From contig CM067348.1 of the NCBI GenBank assembly GCA_034190875.2, forward strand, positions 10,133,052 to 10,197,051: 64,000 nucleotides of DNA, in the 5' to 3' direction. Positions 12,231 to 23,665 of the stretch are shown here, in pieces (position 1 is the stretch's first letter; each line of letters starts with the position of its first letter). The notes beneath the pieces are model-generated. The model made no database searches. It was not told where the DNA came from and worked only from the letters and a program-made list of their open reading frames with translations. A program made the translations under genes and the position numbers. Origin of the DNA: Urechis unicinctus (taxonomy: Eukaryota; Annelida; Polychaeta; Xenopneusta; Urechidae).

Positions 12231-13355
12231 ATGTCGTCTTCTGATGAAGTTTACGAGTCCCCATAGCATAACATTGGGGCAAATCATGTCCATGACTATT
12301 TATTTGAGCCAATACGGACGGGAGTTGAAAAATCCAAGTCACACTACGAAATGACACCGGGAGGTCTAATTAAGTCTAACTCAAGGGTCCGCTTCGGATG
12401 AAGAATCAACAAAAGATTTCGATGAATGGTAAGTTTTAGAATACCCTTCCCAAGCTTTATTGAACTATATTAACTGGTAAAAAAATATCGTTAGTTTCAT
12501 TTACTCAATAAATTTACACATTCTGTAAGTTGAGGATGGTATGTTGACAGACCTAACTACTACAACAAATAGTACTTGGCTAGTGAATGTAGCTTTGTCA
12601 TTGTACCCTGAGCACATTGAATATTTGCTAGCAGTTTATAAAGTATTTTCCTTTTATATTCATTCATTGTACCACAAATATAAATTTACAATGATTCTTT
12701 AATTATTTCTCTAACTTAGGTGTAGATGTCATTACTGCATCCCAATGGACACAGCCACAGAAGTTTGGAGAGAGTGATGGCTCTAACGGACGAATGGACA
12801 TGCATCACCAAGCATCCCAGATTCCTGGCTAGCTGCATGAATAAAAATGTGCTGGAAGTGTCCAAATTTGAATCTATTCAAATGGACAGACCTGTTGGAG
12901 ATGGGGTCTCTACAATGAGTAAGTTAGCCATTATTGCTACCAAAAAGGATGGTTTGAGGTTGAACAATCATATTTATTACAAAGGGAACATTAATTCCAC
13001 TGTGTAAAATATTCAGTGTTCATATTGATGAACTACAATATATTTTACATAGCCAAGAATAAATAATGCCAGTTACATGAAATCCAGAGGCAGAGCTTAC
13101 AATAAAATTATTGAAGTGAGGGAATGGTTGACAAATGACAATTGTTTTTTTAGCTATACAACTTATTTTAAAACCATAGACAACTAATTGACATATTGCT
13201 TCAGATTATTCAGGTATCTAGCTTACCGACAGTTTACACTCTGGATATGGCACAGACTGGGCAAAAGAAACAGGAAAGTGCTGGCAGCCTGTGTGGTAAC
13301 AGCTGTTAGAAAATCCTTCCCTGACCCGGGCGGCAAATATACAGGTTATCTATAA
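12231..13355 (+). pseudogene. P2X7 ballast (P2RX7_C-like) domain gene in the Kolobok element
   Basis: Three exons on the plus strand: 12,231-12,428, 12,720-12,918 and 13,205-13,355. Exon 1 opens MSSSDEVYESP, meets an in-frame TAG at 12,264, continues to DYLFEP, then needs a frame change to reach SASDEESTKDFDEW. Exon 2 gives WCRCHYCIPM, the WCxCGxC...M zinc-site pattern of the family, then a one-base frame change near 12,778 leads to CITKHPRF. Exon 3 gives RYLAYRQFTLWIW and ends KYTGYL and a stop, matching the C-terminus of stand-alone ballast proteins. The exon 2/3 join is out of phase. In vertebrates this domain is the cytoplasmic ballast of the P2X7 channel; in invertebrates it occurs alone. 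Decay or sequence indels would both explain the breaks. Confidence 0.75.
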
Positions 13356-14923
13356 TGGAGCGGAAGATTTCTTGGTCAGGTTGAATCGACACCTGTGAGC
13401 ACCTACGAGAAGATCCTTTACAGGTTTCTCGTACTGGGAGGCAATAGGTGGTGGGACAGTCCTGTCATCTGCAAGGACCTCAGCAAGTCTGTAGCTTGGA
13501 TATTTTTGCCTTAGATCAAGCACCTGATGTACATAGTCTGAAGCAAATCAATGATATTCATATTTTATGATAGTCATATAATAAGTAAGTTATATTATAT
13601 GCCAATTTTTAATTGGGTAACAATGTTTGTGCAAATAAAACTTATTCAGGTTTTGGTAATAAATGTCAAAATAACATGTGTTTCATTTTAGATTAATGCA
13701 TGTTCACACCAAAAGAAATTGGTACGTTGACAGGCTTGGGATTTTCCCATACCTGAACATGTTCAGTGTTCTAATAGCATTACTGCCACTAACAAAAATC
13801 CCTGAAGCCATAAACAAATTCCCTGCGGGCATAGCTCCTGTAAAAAGTTGGCAATCCCACATCTTACGGTGTCCATTCACGCCGATTTGTTCAAAACAAG
13901 CAAAACTCCCCCGGTATCTTTGATTCTGACTAGGGCCATCCTCCAGATCAACACCACTGTACATAAGCATTCTGTGAGCTAAATTTTTCTTCCATCAAAT
14001 AAAACCCTGTGATTACACTACAAACAAAACAACATTTACCTAACAGTTCTTCAAATGCCATGTCATCATCAGTTTCCATCTCAGCATCATCACTTCGTCA
14101 GTGAAGTCATAGTCAGGGTCAGTTTCCATCTCATCATCGCTGTCCACCAGATTCCTCCTAGGGCTCATATTGGGTGCCCCTGGTGACACTTTTGGTGAGA
14201 TGGACCAACTTGGGTACCTCTTGAATATTTCTTTATCCCAGGAAAGATAGAACTCTGTGTCTGTAGAGACTTGTCAGCCATCTATGGTATCAATACAATA
14301 AGTATGCTACAATTTCATTCATCATAGCCTTTAAGGATGTAAATGTTTACAAATTGACTCTGAAAAGACACATGGATACATACAACAGAAGTTATCCCTG
14401 CCAATGCATTTCATCATATATAATAATGCAGTTGCCTTGTGACACTCACCAAAACATTTGCCTTCACCCCTAATGACAAGTGAGAGCAAGCTTCATGGTC
14501 GGCAGACGGCAAGGCACTCGCCCCTGGTGTAGCAAACAGCGCGGACGCTGACAGGCGAAGTTTCTTCGCCTAGCCTACATCGGCAGTACTTGAGTGTGAC
14601 ACCTCAGTCTGTGATTCACCACTGTCACTTGATTTATCTATCTGCTCAGCTGCCAATACCATTTCGGAGCCTAGGTTTCTTACGAAATCCTAGACTTTTG
14701 AGCAGCTCGGGGTCAGTCTCATAAGCACTTTTCTCGAAATGGTCAGAACATAGAACTGTCGTATAACTATAAGGGCAAGGACTCCAGTGTTTACGCTTGA
14801 CTTTCGACACCCATATGCGGCGCATATGTCTTTTAGAAACAAAAAAAAAATCACGCCTGACTTCTCATTGTTCCGACAACCAAACGCACAACAATAAGGT
14901 ATAATCCACACCAAGAAACGCAC
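13350..14923 (-). pseudogene. THAP-domain transposase-like gene, broken and internally deleted
   Basis: Minus-strand pieces in order. The THAP exon (about 14,923-14,650) has CCAFGC, then after a frameshift in an A10 run at 14,841-14,850 the frame continues with KRKHWSPC, LCSDHFEKS and LGFRKKP, which are C2CH THAP signatures. An acidic linker exon (about 14,280-14,045) carries DDEMETD and one frameshift near 14,096. An exon about 13,978-13,704 carries FTGAMPAGNLFMASGIFVSG and a following Ser/Thr-Tyr motif seen in Kolobok-like proteins. A clean last exon, 13,523-13,350, follows acceptor TACATCAG and contains YPSYRLAEVLADDR and GAHRCRFN, then a stop. Only 180 bp separates the last two pieces, too little for a DDE catalytic core. 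Its stop overlaps the end of the convergent ballast gene by six bases. Confidence 0.72.
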
Positions 14924-15429
14924 CAGACCGTGAAGAAAGACGAGTTAGTCACACGCTGTCAACCAACCGGGAAGGCTTAAGATGGCGATGAATATTCGCA
15001 AACAACCTGAATGACGTCACTGTACGGAAATTCACGAATTTTACCGAGCGGTATCTTGTCAGATTCGACGTGGGAAATATACATTTAAAAATCATTTTTC
15101 TTAAAGAAAAAAAAGCGCGCAGTCACCTTATTTTGGTCACGATACCCTTTTAAAACATAGAACTCTGGAAAAATGGAATAAAAAAAATCTTTGTAGTTGA
15201 CCTTTAAGTATAATCTCTGTCGCCCATATTGATCAATAAAGAAGTTATCCTCTTATCAAGAACAATAAAATATACTTCTCTTTTGGCCGGATTGAATATA
15301 ATAGTTGATTGGACGAAAAATACTGACGCAATTCGATTGGTTTTGATCAATGTCAATTCAGCTGACATTATTGACATAAAGCTTCAATAAATTCGCTACA
15401 AGTTTATCTTTTTTTTCGTTTCCTAGGGT

Positions 15430-16487
15430 TAAACCGTGGATGTCTATCTGTCTTGTTCCAGCCATTTCTTCATGGAATGAGCCTGCACTGGTGCTCTCGG
15501 GGTCATCTATTGGTAATGTGGCAGATTGGCTTCCATCAATTTGGTGCAGTCATCCATGGGGTCAGAAGGATGCTCAGAATAGGTTTCAGTACCAGGAATT
15601 TGTTCAGGTTCAGCTTTCTGACAGGCGCCTCTTGAATATCCTGTACATTTTTCAGCCATATCGTGATCATAGCTAGTCATAGCTGCTTTTAAATCTGTGT
15701 ACCAATGAATAAACTAGTTATATCAGTGCTCTTTGGATACAATTTTTGCACAAAACAAACAAAAAACACTTAGGGTATATTCAATATTATAGGCACAACA
15801 ATAGTCCAGTTTAATCAGTCATCGTATTTATACAGATCCATGAATTTGCTACAAAGTCGAAATATAGTGTATCTTCTTAACAAAACAAGGGACTATTTAT
15901 TTGATATTAATGCAACAAGAAGGTCATCGAGTCTCATCCTATGCTTCTCATTCTTGATATAGGCAGGTCTGCTTTTTTAGGGCTGGGGTGGGAGGGGATC
16001 ACTATCTCACCATCCTTTCTAGTTTGCCAAACAACAGAGGCCTTCGCAAAAACAGCTCGTACAGCATCTGGCATCAAAACCAGATTACAACGTGGTAGAC
16101 TATCCAAACAAGCTTTTCTCTTGGTTTCAGTGCCTGCTCAAAACATGACTCCATGAAATGAACCGAGCATCTATCTCACGATCGTGGTACCATTGTCTAT
16201 CTAAATCGTCCGTATCAGCAAATTTGAATAAGCTCACGGCGGCCGGACTGATACTCACCAACCCGGACAAAACAACGACTAATCATTGTGTTTGATTGGT
16301 CACAATATCGTTGAAAACGATCAAATGTCCTAAAACGAGAGACGAACTCCGACAAATTACAATGTAAACAACGTGGAACTCCCTTCATCTCCGAGAACGG
16401 GCACACTTTGTTGACGTCACACGGCTGGGTCTGATCAAGATCATGGCTGCTGTAGCCATCGTCGATCACGCTAATTAGAACTAACAT
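15430..16487 (-). pseudogene. unrecognised minus-strand multi-exon gene, broken
   Basis: Coding-like pieces just outside the Kolobok element. The first, 16,487-16,259, starts at an ATG, has CDVNKVCPFSE and VPRCLHCNLSEF, and ends at a strong GTGAGT donor. The second begins after an acceptor near 16,135 (TTTTGAGCAG), reads TETKRKACLDSLPRC and later KASVVWQTRKDGEI, and stops near 15,939. The third, about 15,680-15,430, is acidic with PGTETYSEHPSDPMDD; it reaches a stop and resumes one frame over as DDPESTSAGSFHEE. Cys spacing and composition suggest a mobile-element protein, but I do not recognise the family, and the pieces may not belong to one gene. Confidence 0.35.
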
Positions 16488-18060
16488 TTTATCAAACTAA
16501 TGATCAGATGCGACGGTTATGGACACCATCTTAGTTGCTAACTGCACGACCAGACTGTTCGTTGGGCCGGCTTAAGAATTTAATTATGTTGAATCTAAGT
16601 TTTCCATCTCATCGCCAACCCAATCGCTTCCATGGGATTTTTTAATCTTTGTGAAACGATTATTAATAAGTAAAGAGGGTTATAAGTGTGTTACAAGAGC
16701 GATGCGGGTTCTTTCTATAATGACAAGGTAGCCAAAAGAAATAGAAGAATTTATGTCTGTCATTCCCTGTAAGATACGTTTCTCACAGCATTGTGGTTGT
16801 ATACTAACCGTTTGTAACGCGTTCACACAGCCAATGTCAGTTGCTTCTGTGTAGCATATGTACATTTGAAAACTATTCCACGAGTTTGCCACTTTGACAG
16901 CCGAGCCCAATTCAACGGACTCACGCGTATGGCTGTGTCAGTTGATGCTTAATATAGTTTAGAAGTATCCTTTGAATTTTCGTTGATACGAATCGATCTT
17001 CTTGTTTGGACGATTATTGCCAGCATTCGGGTAATCCAAACGCTGACTACTTACACCAGCTAGCCAGCAGCATCACTGTCTGCTGCCTCACAGTGTAACT
17101 CTTTAGATGGAATCCTGATTAATGCTGCGGAAAATTCAAATAAAGATTCTACATTTAAGCTCATGCTTTAGTAATTTTCCACATTTTGCCAGAGACTCTC
17201 GTTCACCAGCCGGAAGTCGACTCCCCTCGGTTATTTCCGCAAATATCTTAATATGGACTAGCCCTACAAGACGTCTGCGTAGACGTCTTATCGTTTCTCG
17301 AAACAACGCAACTCAATTATTTTTAGATCGATTCAGACAACTACCAAACACCAAACATACACAAGTGATGGAGTTATAGAATGCAATGATGTTTTACGGA
17401 CAATTTCATCCCTTTTCGGCTGGTGATTTCATCCGTGGTAATTATTTATAGTTCGATCAATTTGGGAAGCGGTAAAAAGTCAGAAACACAGCAACATGTT
17501 TGTTTACAAGTTCAAGACCACATGCATTGCGAGGGGGGGGGGGGGGCACTTAAGTGTAAAGATATAGTATACATGTGCCGCAAGAAAGGGGGTGGTTTTT
17601 TCAACATCTCGACTTTTACGACGGGTTAGACATTCGCATAATACCTTGTACGATGGAGTATACTTTTTCTCATTCTCAACGAGTACAACGGGTACAGGTT
17701 TTCGAGGTCCCGCGGCACACCCCTATCCGAGTTAGGGTAAGTGCCCCCCACTTGGGATGCTAAGGCAATGCGGGAAATCGCGAGAATTAATTGTTTCCAA
17801 AATGGCAGACATCGTATCGCGATTTGTTAGGAAACGAACTATCGATGCCATTTATTGAAGAATAGCGTCGAGTGGTGGTAAGTTTTTTTGGCGCGTAAAG
17901 TCTATTTTTTGTAAAGGCTTTGATATATGTTATTTTCTAGGTACGCAGAGTAGTCCTTCAACCCAAACGAGAACTTGCCGACTGTGTTTGACGAACTCTT
18001 CGTAACGGTATAAATTCATGTTACCGTTACACGGAGCTAAATATGGACATGACACTTTTG
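16488..18060. other. unannotated region with one dispersed repeat
   Basis: No gene supported. It contains a G-run near 17,532-17,546 and a repeat at 17,140-17,262 that is similar to 49,580-49,716. Confidence 0.45.
17140..17262 (-). repeat. dispersed repeat, copy 1 (partner at 49.6 kb)
   Basis: Aligned with 49,580-49,716, the two share AGCTCATG.TTTAG.AATTT, TCT.GTTCACC.GC.GGAAG and TATTTCCGC.AATA. On the minus strand both read FAEI.E followed by LPAGE.E and a KC, so the shared stretch may be a decayed coding fragment of a family I do not recognise. Confidence 0.5.
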
Positions 18061-18117
18061 GACATACTCTAGTTATGTATGTAAAACTAGAGTGATACAT
18101 ACAGAACTAGAGTATGT
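18061..18117. repeat. short inverted repeat
   Basis: ACATACTCTAGTT and AACTAGAGTATGT are perfect reverse complements separated by about 30 bp, with a further ACTAGAGT in the loop. It could fold as a hairpin. No function is evident. Confidence 0.7.
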
Positions 18118-18398
18118 TTACACAATTTTAGTTTATTAAAGATGATCGTGTTCAGAGGGTATGATTTTGCAAATGAATTGTTTAAGCGTCAGACAACAAA
18201 GTTTAGATATACATCGATAATCAATATGTTTGGAATATGAATTGATTATTCATCATCATAACCCTAAAGACATCATGCACACTTATCTAGATCCTCATCA
18301 AAACAGCACAGCCCTCATCCCACACATAACGCAGGTAACGGTAGCAGTCTGTTTGGTTTATTTTTCTCTGTGTTCAGCTTCATGGTTGGCGTTCATCT

Positions 18399-19215
18399 CT
18401 ACAAGCACATGTAGCACAGAAAGCATAATAAAATGTGATCGATATCCGGTCGATGACGAACACGACCACTGATTATTCGTTGATTTCTACTGCAATAGTG
18501 GGTGAGGTCCACTTGCATGTATGTGTACACGTCAGGTGTGCAGATCACCATAAGGCTTGAGTCCGTGTCTGTGTATAACAGGTGCAAGTAGCTACCATAT
18601 CTTGACTCATTGTGTTGTAATAGAAGTCACCTACCGGGAGGTTTAGCTCAAGGCGGGTCTAGTGCATATGCAGGGAGGCCAGGTCATCATCGAATACTTT
18701 GTGAGAAGCATAGGCGGGACTGGCGACAAGCACACGATCTAAACAATGACTCGCCTTCAGAGATTCTCCATTGTATAACTGAACACGGAGATGTTCATCA
18801 GCTTGTACAGGTCCTTCTCAAAGTCGCTGGTGGCATCCTTACTTGGGTTGGTATACATTCTAATGTAGGGCTCGATCCATGGACGTTTGTCGAATGAGAG
18901 CGCACTGTGCATCTTAGTCAGCTTTATTCCTAGCGATAGGTAGAGATATCTGTAGTGTATCACGTATACTTCTTATTGTTGCGTAGGTTGGATACCAGCT
19001 TCTCGACCTCGGAGGTGCACCCCAATGCACCCTGAAGTCTGACAACCATTCCTGCTGCACACACTGACATTCGCTCTGGTGTAAGTCGATACTCGTTCTG
19101 CGCATCGAGTATATATATCCGGTTTTGGCATCGTCCACCCACACAGTCACCCCAGTGGGTAAAGGCTGACTCATCGCCAAGCCATACAGGTTATTTGCGT
19201 CTGGATGTAGCTTGC
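18399..19215 (-). pseudogene. Polinton/Maverick protein-primed DNA polymerase B fragment
   Basis: Minus-strand remnants of a family-B, protein-primed polymerase. In order: DANNLYGLAMSQPLP near 19,215-19,170, then after a frame change LTPERMSVCAAGM, then LSLGIKLTKMHSAL and FEKDLYKLMNISVF, and last YTDTDS (catalytic motif C) near 18,570. The order and spacing match the palm region of Polinton polymerases. The exonuclease and N-terminal parts are absent and several frameshifts interrupt it, so it is a dead fragment. No integrase, capsid or ATPase partner gene of a complete Polinton is nearby. Confidence 0.8.
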
Positions 19216-19346
19216 TGCGTCAAATGACGCCGCGCTTCTCTTGGGCAGATGTTTGTGTTCCAGAACTGACGTCATAATCAGAAAACAATGGCGGCTTGCT
19301 ATTTTCGGCCGGGCGGTCAAGTGGATCAAAAAGCGGGATTACATAA

Positions 19347-19560
19347 GCAGTGAACATATCAATATTATATTTTTGTCTTTGTCTTTGGTACCCGCGATTG
19401 GGGCGATTCTATGATGAAATGGTAATAACGTCCACTACAATGATTTGATGGACAATTCACCAATGAACATCATCTTGATGTATTTTAACTTTGCCGAAAC
19501 ACAAATATAGTACCATTGTAAATTGGCATAACTCTCTACATAATACATTAACAAGTCTCT
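19347..19560. repeat. dispersed repeat, copy 1 (partner at 39.2 kb)
   Basis: Starts GCAGTGAACATATCAATATT and shares TTGTCTTTGTCTTTGGT, ATGATGAAAT, ATAACGTCC.CTACAATGA and CATAACTCTC with 39,245-39,460 in the same orientation. It lies just upstream, in the minus sense, of the Polinton polymerase fragment and may be part of the same element. Confidence 0.65.
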
Positions 19561-21268
19561 TTTCACCCCACGTCTTTATGGATAAACTGGTTTGACCGCG
19601 AACACTTATAATTGGCACTTACATTAAGGTACGTTTCCACTTCTTGTGAGGCAATCGCAGAATGAATAGAATTCTTCTTTTGAGCGTTTTTCTAGGTGCT
19701 CCAATTAAAGTTTGACACTTGTTGGCCTATCATTACCCGTATTCTACACACATGGTAAGTTCTCATCGTTCACAATGCTTTTGCAGGTCAAGGTCCTTAT
19801 TTCAATCCAAAACGTATGTTATTGGAATTATAGTACATTAGCAGTGAAGTGCGATAACAAGCAAATGATAAACGAATCTGCATCTCTTCCCAAAATGAGA
19901 TCGTACATCTTAGGACTTTGGAGCCAGATAGCTGCAATAAACTAGGCTATATACGGTACTTCATTAATATTGTTTAACACACCACACCCCCCCCCCCCCC
20001 CCCCCCAATACACACGCAATTGCAGCGCAAAAGCCGGCATATTTGTCATACGAACTCTGAGTACAACTTCCGGATATGTCATTCCTTTGTACACATTCAA
20101 AACAACAAATAAATGTCAGCATTTACATGAATCTTGCCGATCGATGATCATAAACGTAACTTCGCATTAAATGAGATGTCCCACCTTCATTCGCAATTCA
20201 CTAGTAGCGTCAGAAGTACACAGCTAGAACATCATTACAGCTCTCCGTCGATAGACTGTCCCGGGTACTTGAAGCATGAGTAGGGGATGGAGGTTTTCTG
20301 GCAGCAAAGAAAATTAATCTCACTGTTTTCGGCGATTTGTCGGATATAAATAGAAATCATTAACAGCTTCAAATGACGTAATATGGAAACCATATAAGCC
20401 CTTGTAAGTTGACGTCATGTTTTGTGAGCGAACATCTATTGTTGCCCAGCGAGCTGTAAGTTATATTGATAATATACATATTTCAAATCTCATTTTGCTA
20501 GACATTTGTGTGAGGTTCGGGGTTTAACATTAGGGGTTTGAAACATGCTAGAAACTTCTGAAATGATTTAAACAATCTGCCCTTCAAGACAACTGCTGTA
20601 TTTTTCTATCTAAGTATTGTTGGCGCACATATTCGAGTTTGTTATCCATTGCAAATGCAGCGTCAAATTGATCATGTAACCTAAAGGCTGTGTATCTGTG
20701 GACACCAATTTGTTGTTTAGCATACTGGACTAGCTTGTTAACTGGGACGAGGGACTAGCTTATTTGTGGCATCCTGTATTGGTGGCTTACACTTCTACGA
20801 TCAGACTGCATAAGACATGACTCTAAACATGCGGGTACTTATCAGGTAAACCCCCCCCCCCCCCCACTGTTGCCAGGAAGTACGGGTGTTACTACGGAGT
20901 TCCATCTCCCCCCACCCCACCCTATAAGGCATCCTGACTTCCCAGCGCTGCTGATGCCATAAGTGCCCTAAGAATCATTTTACATGAACATATTTCCTTT
21001 TTACTTTGCGCTGAGGTGTCTTGAGAGAATCAAAGTGACCCCTGACCTGTTACAAACCCTATATCATATTGCCATAGTTAGGGACGAATAACAAGAGATA
21101 AAGGAACGTTTCTGCAAGAGATCAAATACAATATTGGAGCAATGAGGGCGTTTTCCGCCTCTGCCAGCTCGCCGTAACTTGTTAGTCAAGTCATATTTAC
21201 ACACAACGCCCTTTCACAAGAAGTCAATTACCAAACGGAGTCATTGAGGGACTCGCTACACCACACCA
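19561..21268. other. unannotated region with C-runs
   Basis: No gene supported. Poly-C tracts lie near 19,987-20,006 and 20,850-20,865. The rest is unique-looking, AT-rich sequence. Confidence 0.45.
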
Positions 21269-21340
21269 CTCAATACAATTACGCCCTCAATACAATTACG
21301 CCCTCAATACAATTACGCCCTCAATACAATTACGCCCTCA
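21269..21340. repeat. 17-bp tandem repeat
   Basis: Four near-perfect copies of CCCTCAATACAATTACG. The neighbouring text above 21,170 also ends in CAACGCCC, suggesting an older boundary. Confidence 0.9.
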
Positions 21341-22055
21341 TCAAGCCGATTCCTGATAAGCCACTCTAAATTATTGAATAAAAAAACGTCATTCCAAAGT
21401 TTCACTCATCTCCTCAATATAGAACAGATAAGCATGAACGCGTTGGTGAGAAGTTTGATGCATTCAGGGATATCCGTTGCCTTTGATTCTCCGAGCTTAA
21501 AGAGTGATTATGATTTGCAGCTGTGTCGGTCTTGTGGGATGCTACATCTCTTTAGCTGCATGTTATATCGTCGAAATTAAGTACGAGTTTCGCAAAGAAC
21601 GATGTACCAGTTCGTTCGATGTGGAAAATAACTTTTATACCGGTGATGGAATTTTGAAAGCATCATCGCCACGTTTTGAACGATAGATAAATGGTATCTA
21701 GCACGTTCTATAAGCACACACACGCCGAATCCTTGTTAAGGCAGGACGACGCTGACAGCAGTAAGCGTAGCTCATGCTTAAATGACTTTTCATCACTTAT
21801 TTTCATCTTTTCGGGTGTCAAAGATGCTTTTTATACCAGCAAAAACAATCGGAACGTTTTCTTGGAAAGTTTTCCTCAAGTTGTTAATGAGTAGTAAATA
21901 TCAGTATTTAGCCCCTTTGTCAAGAACAACACTACGTTCCCGTACTCTGCTGCGGATCCGTCATCTGCCTTGCGCTGCAGTACTGTTTAAACGTTCATTT
22001 ATTCTTATTATATTGTATGTATAACCACCTAATGCATTGCGTATTCTCCCTACAG

Positions 22056-23665
22056 CCTGCACAGGACCCCATGTTTCGGCCACCATACGGCTACATCGGC
22101 ACCCCGTCTAGTCGCATCGGCCCCTATAGTTCACACAGCTCACTGGGGGAATCAGGCTCCCTCGAGCGCATGTTTCACGCAGGAAGTGATCAGAGCCTGA
22201 AACCAAGTGCTTACGACTATGCCAATTACGTGGAAGATAAAGGGTGGCCAAGAGACCTGTCTGATGACATCACAATTGAAGATTACAACAGTGGTAAAGC
22301 GTATTGGTCTAAAACACCTTACAGAACAAATGGCCAGCATTCCAAGCCAAACTCTAATGCGAATCGCGAAAAGAAGAAATCAAAGAAATATAAGCAAATT
22401 AAACAGCTTAGTGAATTACCGCCCTCAGAAACAAAGTGATGCTCTCAAAATAGGCACAGCAGCAACTGGCGGTGCTGCTATGGCAACAACAGCTATAGTT
22501 GCTACAGAGGCTGCAGCGGCTGGTGGTTGTTGCTGTGCCAGTGCCATGGTTGCTAAGGTAGTGAGCGTGGTCGTGTTGGTAGGCGTGGTCTCTGGAGTGG
22601 CGTATGCGTCCTACACGGGAGGTAAATGTCACTAGTATTCGTAATTGTGCGCAGTGATTGCAGTGTGATGTTATGTCATTGTCACTAGATATATCTGCAT
22701 CAATGTTATCGCACAGTTGAATAATACACAATTATGCTATGGTGCAAAGAAGTGAAATGCGATGCTTTGATACAAAAAGTGCAATGCGTTGTTTTGATGC
22801 AAAAAAGTGAAATGCGGTGTTTTGAATTTATTCTATATTTATTTCGCTTGATACCTTAATTGTCTGTCTGTTTTAGTTGCTGCTGCATTAGAGAAGTCAC
22901 CATCATTTACAACCGAGTTTACGATGGAGCTGGATTTCACATCTACTATGCTTCATGTCACCACAACCGTCCCGTTACCATACACAATAAAAAGTCCTTG
23001 TCAAGGGGAACAGATAAATAGTTTACTCAGCGACACCACACATTATGTACCAGGTGAGAGCAAAAGCATTGGAGAAAAATGAAATAATGCATTTTAGGTA
23101 TTGATTGAATGAAGGCGCATGGGAATGACTTAATCAATATGGCATTAAATATATTAATTTAAATAGACATAACTCTCTGATAATAAGGTTTTGCATTTAT
23201 AGTATCGTTTACTTTGCCATCCTTAACTAAGTTGAATGTTGGAATTCAACAAATTAAAAATTTTCATTGATTTTGTCATCCCGTTTCTGTCACAGATGAG
23301 CAGCGGTGCTCACAGCTAGCTTCTACGCCCACAACACGTGTGCAGGTTACTTCCTCCGCTGCTCGCAAGGCTTGCTGGGGAGAGAAGGGGCGTGCCCACA
23401 AAACCATACATTTAATCCTGAAACACAGACTTGTGGATTTTCTAAGCACACACTCTATCGAGATCCGTTGGACTGCCAGAAATTCTACCGCTGCTTTCCA
23501 AGTCCAGATCCCGCAAGCCCGCTTGTTCGAACAGAGCAGCAGTGGTGCAACACCCCAGAATACTTCAGCATGGAGATTCCTGTACCTGTCTGTGTAGGTA
23601 AAGACCAGGTCCCAGAATGCATTGTATCGATACCTAGTCCATCCGCAATTGATGTCACTTTCTAA
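22056..23665 (+). CDS. membrane-anchored chitin-binding (CBM14) protein, copy A, partial at 5' end and frameshifted
   Basis: Likely a type II membrane protein with an intracellular tail and extracellular chitin-binding domains. Exons are 22,056-22,621, 22,877-23,053 and 23,296-23,665, joined GT-AG with phase-1 introns as in copy C. Exon 1 starts at an acceptor (CTCCCTACAG) in phase 0, so an upstream exon with the start is missing. It encodes a Ser/Tyr-rich tail, a lysine-rich stretch and, one frame over after 22,436, a hydrophobic helix around AKVVSVVVLVGVVSGVAY. Exon 2 is a Thr-rich linker. Exon 3 carries CBM14 features such as CSQGLLG, CPQNHTFNP.TQTC and the DCQKFYRC core, with a second frame change near 23,318. 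Two one-base shifts mean it is either a pseudogene or an indel-bearing assembly of a live gene. Confidence 0.7.
22749..22835. repeat. three-copy ~30-bp repeat in an intron of copy A
   Basis: Three imperfect copies of AAAAGTGAAATGCGATGTTTTGAT in the first observed intron of copy A. Confidence 0.75.

Larger units (their letters stand above)
11916..15207. mobile_element. Kolobok-type DNA transposon with TTAA target-site duplication
   Basis: The element spans 11,920-15,203 (3,284 bp) and is flanked by TTAA at 11,916-11,919 and 15,204-15,207. Its ends are inverted repeats: AGGTCAACTACAA is identical at both ends, followed by one mismatch and GATTTT. TTAA duplication together with a THAP-domain transposase is the hallmark of the Kolobok superfamily. 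It contains a plus-strand P2X7-ballast-domain gene and a minus-strand THAP gene in tail-to-tail order. The transposase appears to lack its DDE core (only 180 bp separates the upstream exon from the C-terminal exon) and both genes carry frameshifts, so this copy is probably non-autonomous. Confidence 0.85.

Noticed and set aside
12264-12266. Idea that the in-frame TAG of the ballast gene is read by the CUA tRNA-like sequence at 7.1 kb.
   Set aside because: The same gene has further frameshifts, so decay is simpler, and the tRNA-like sequence is unproven.
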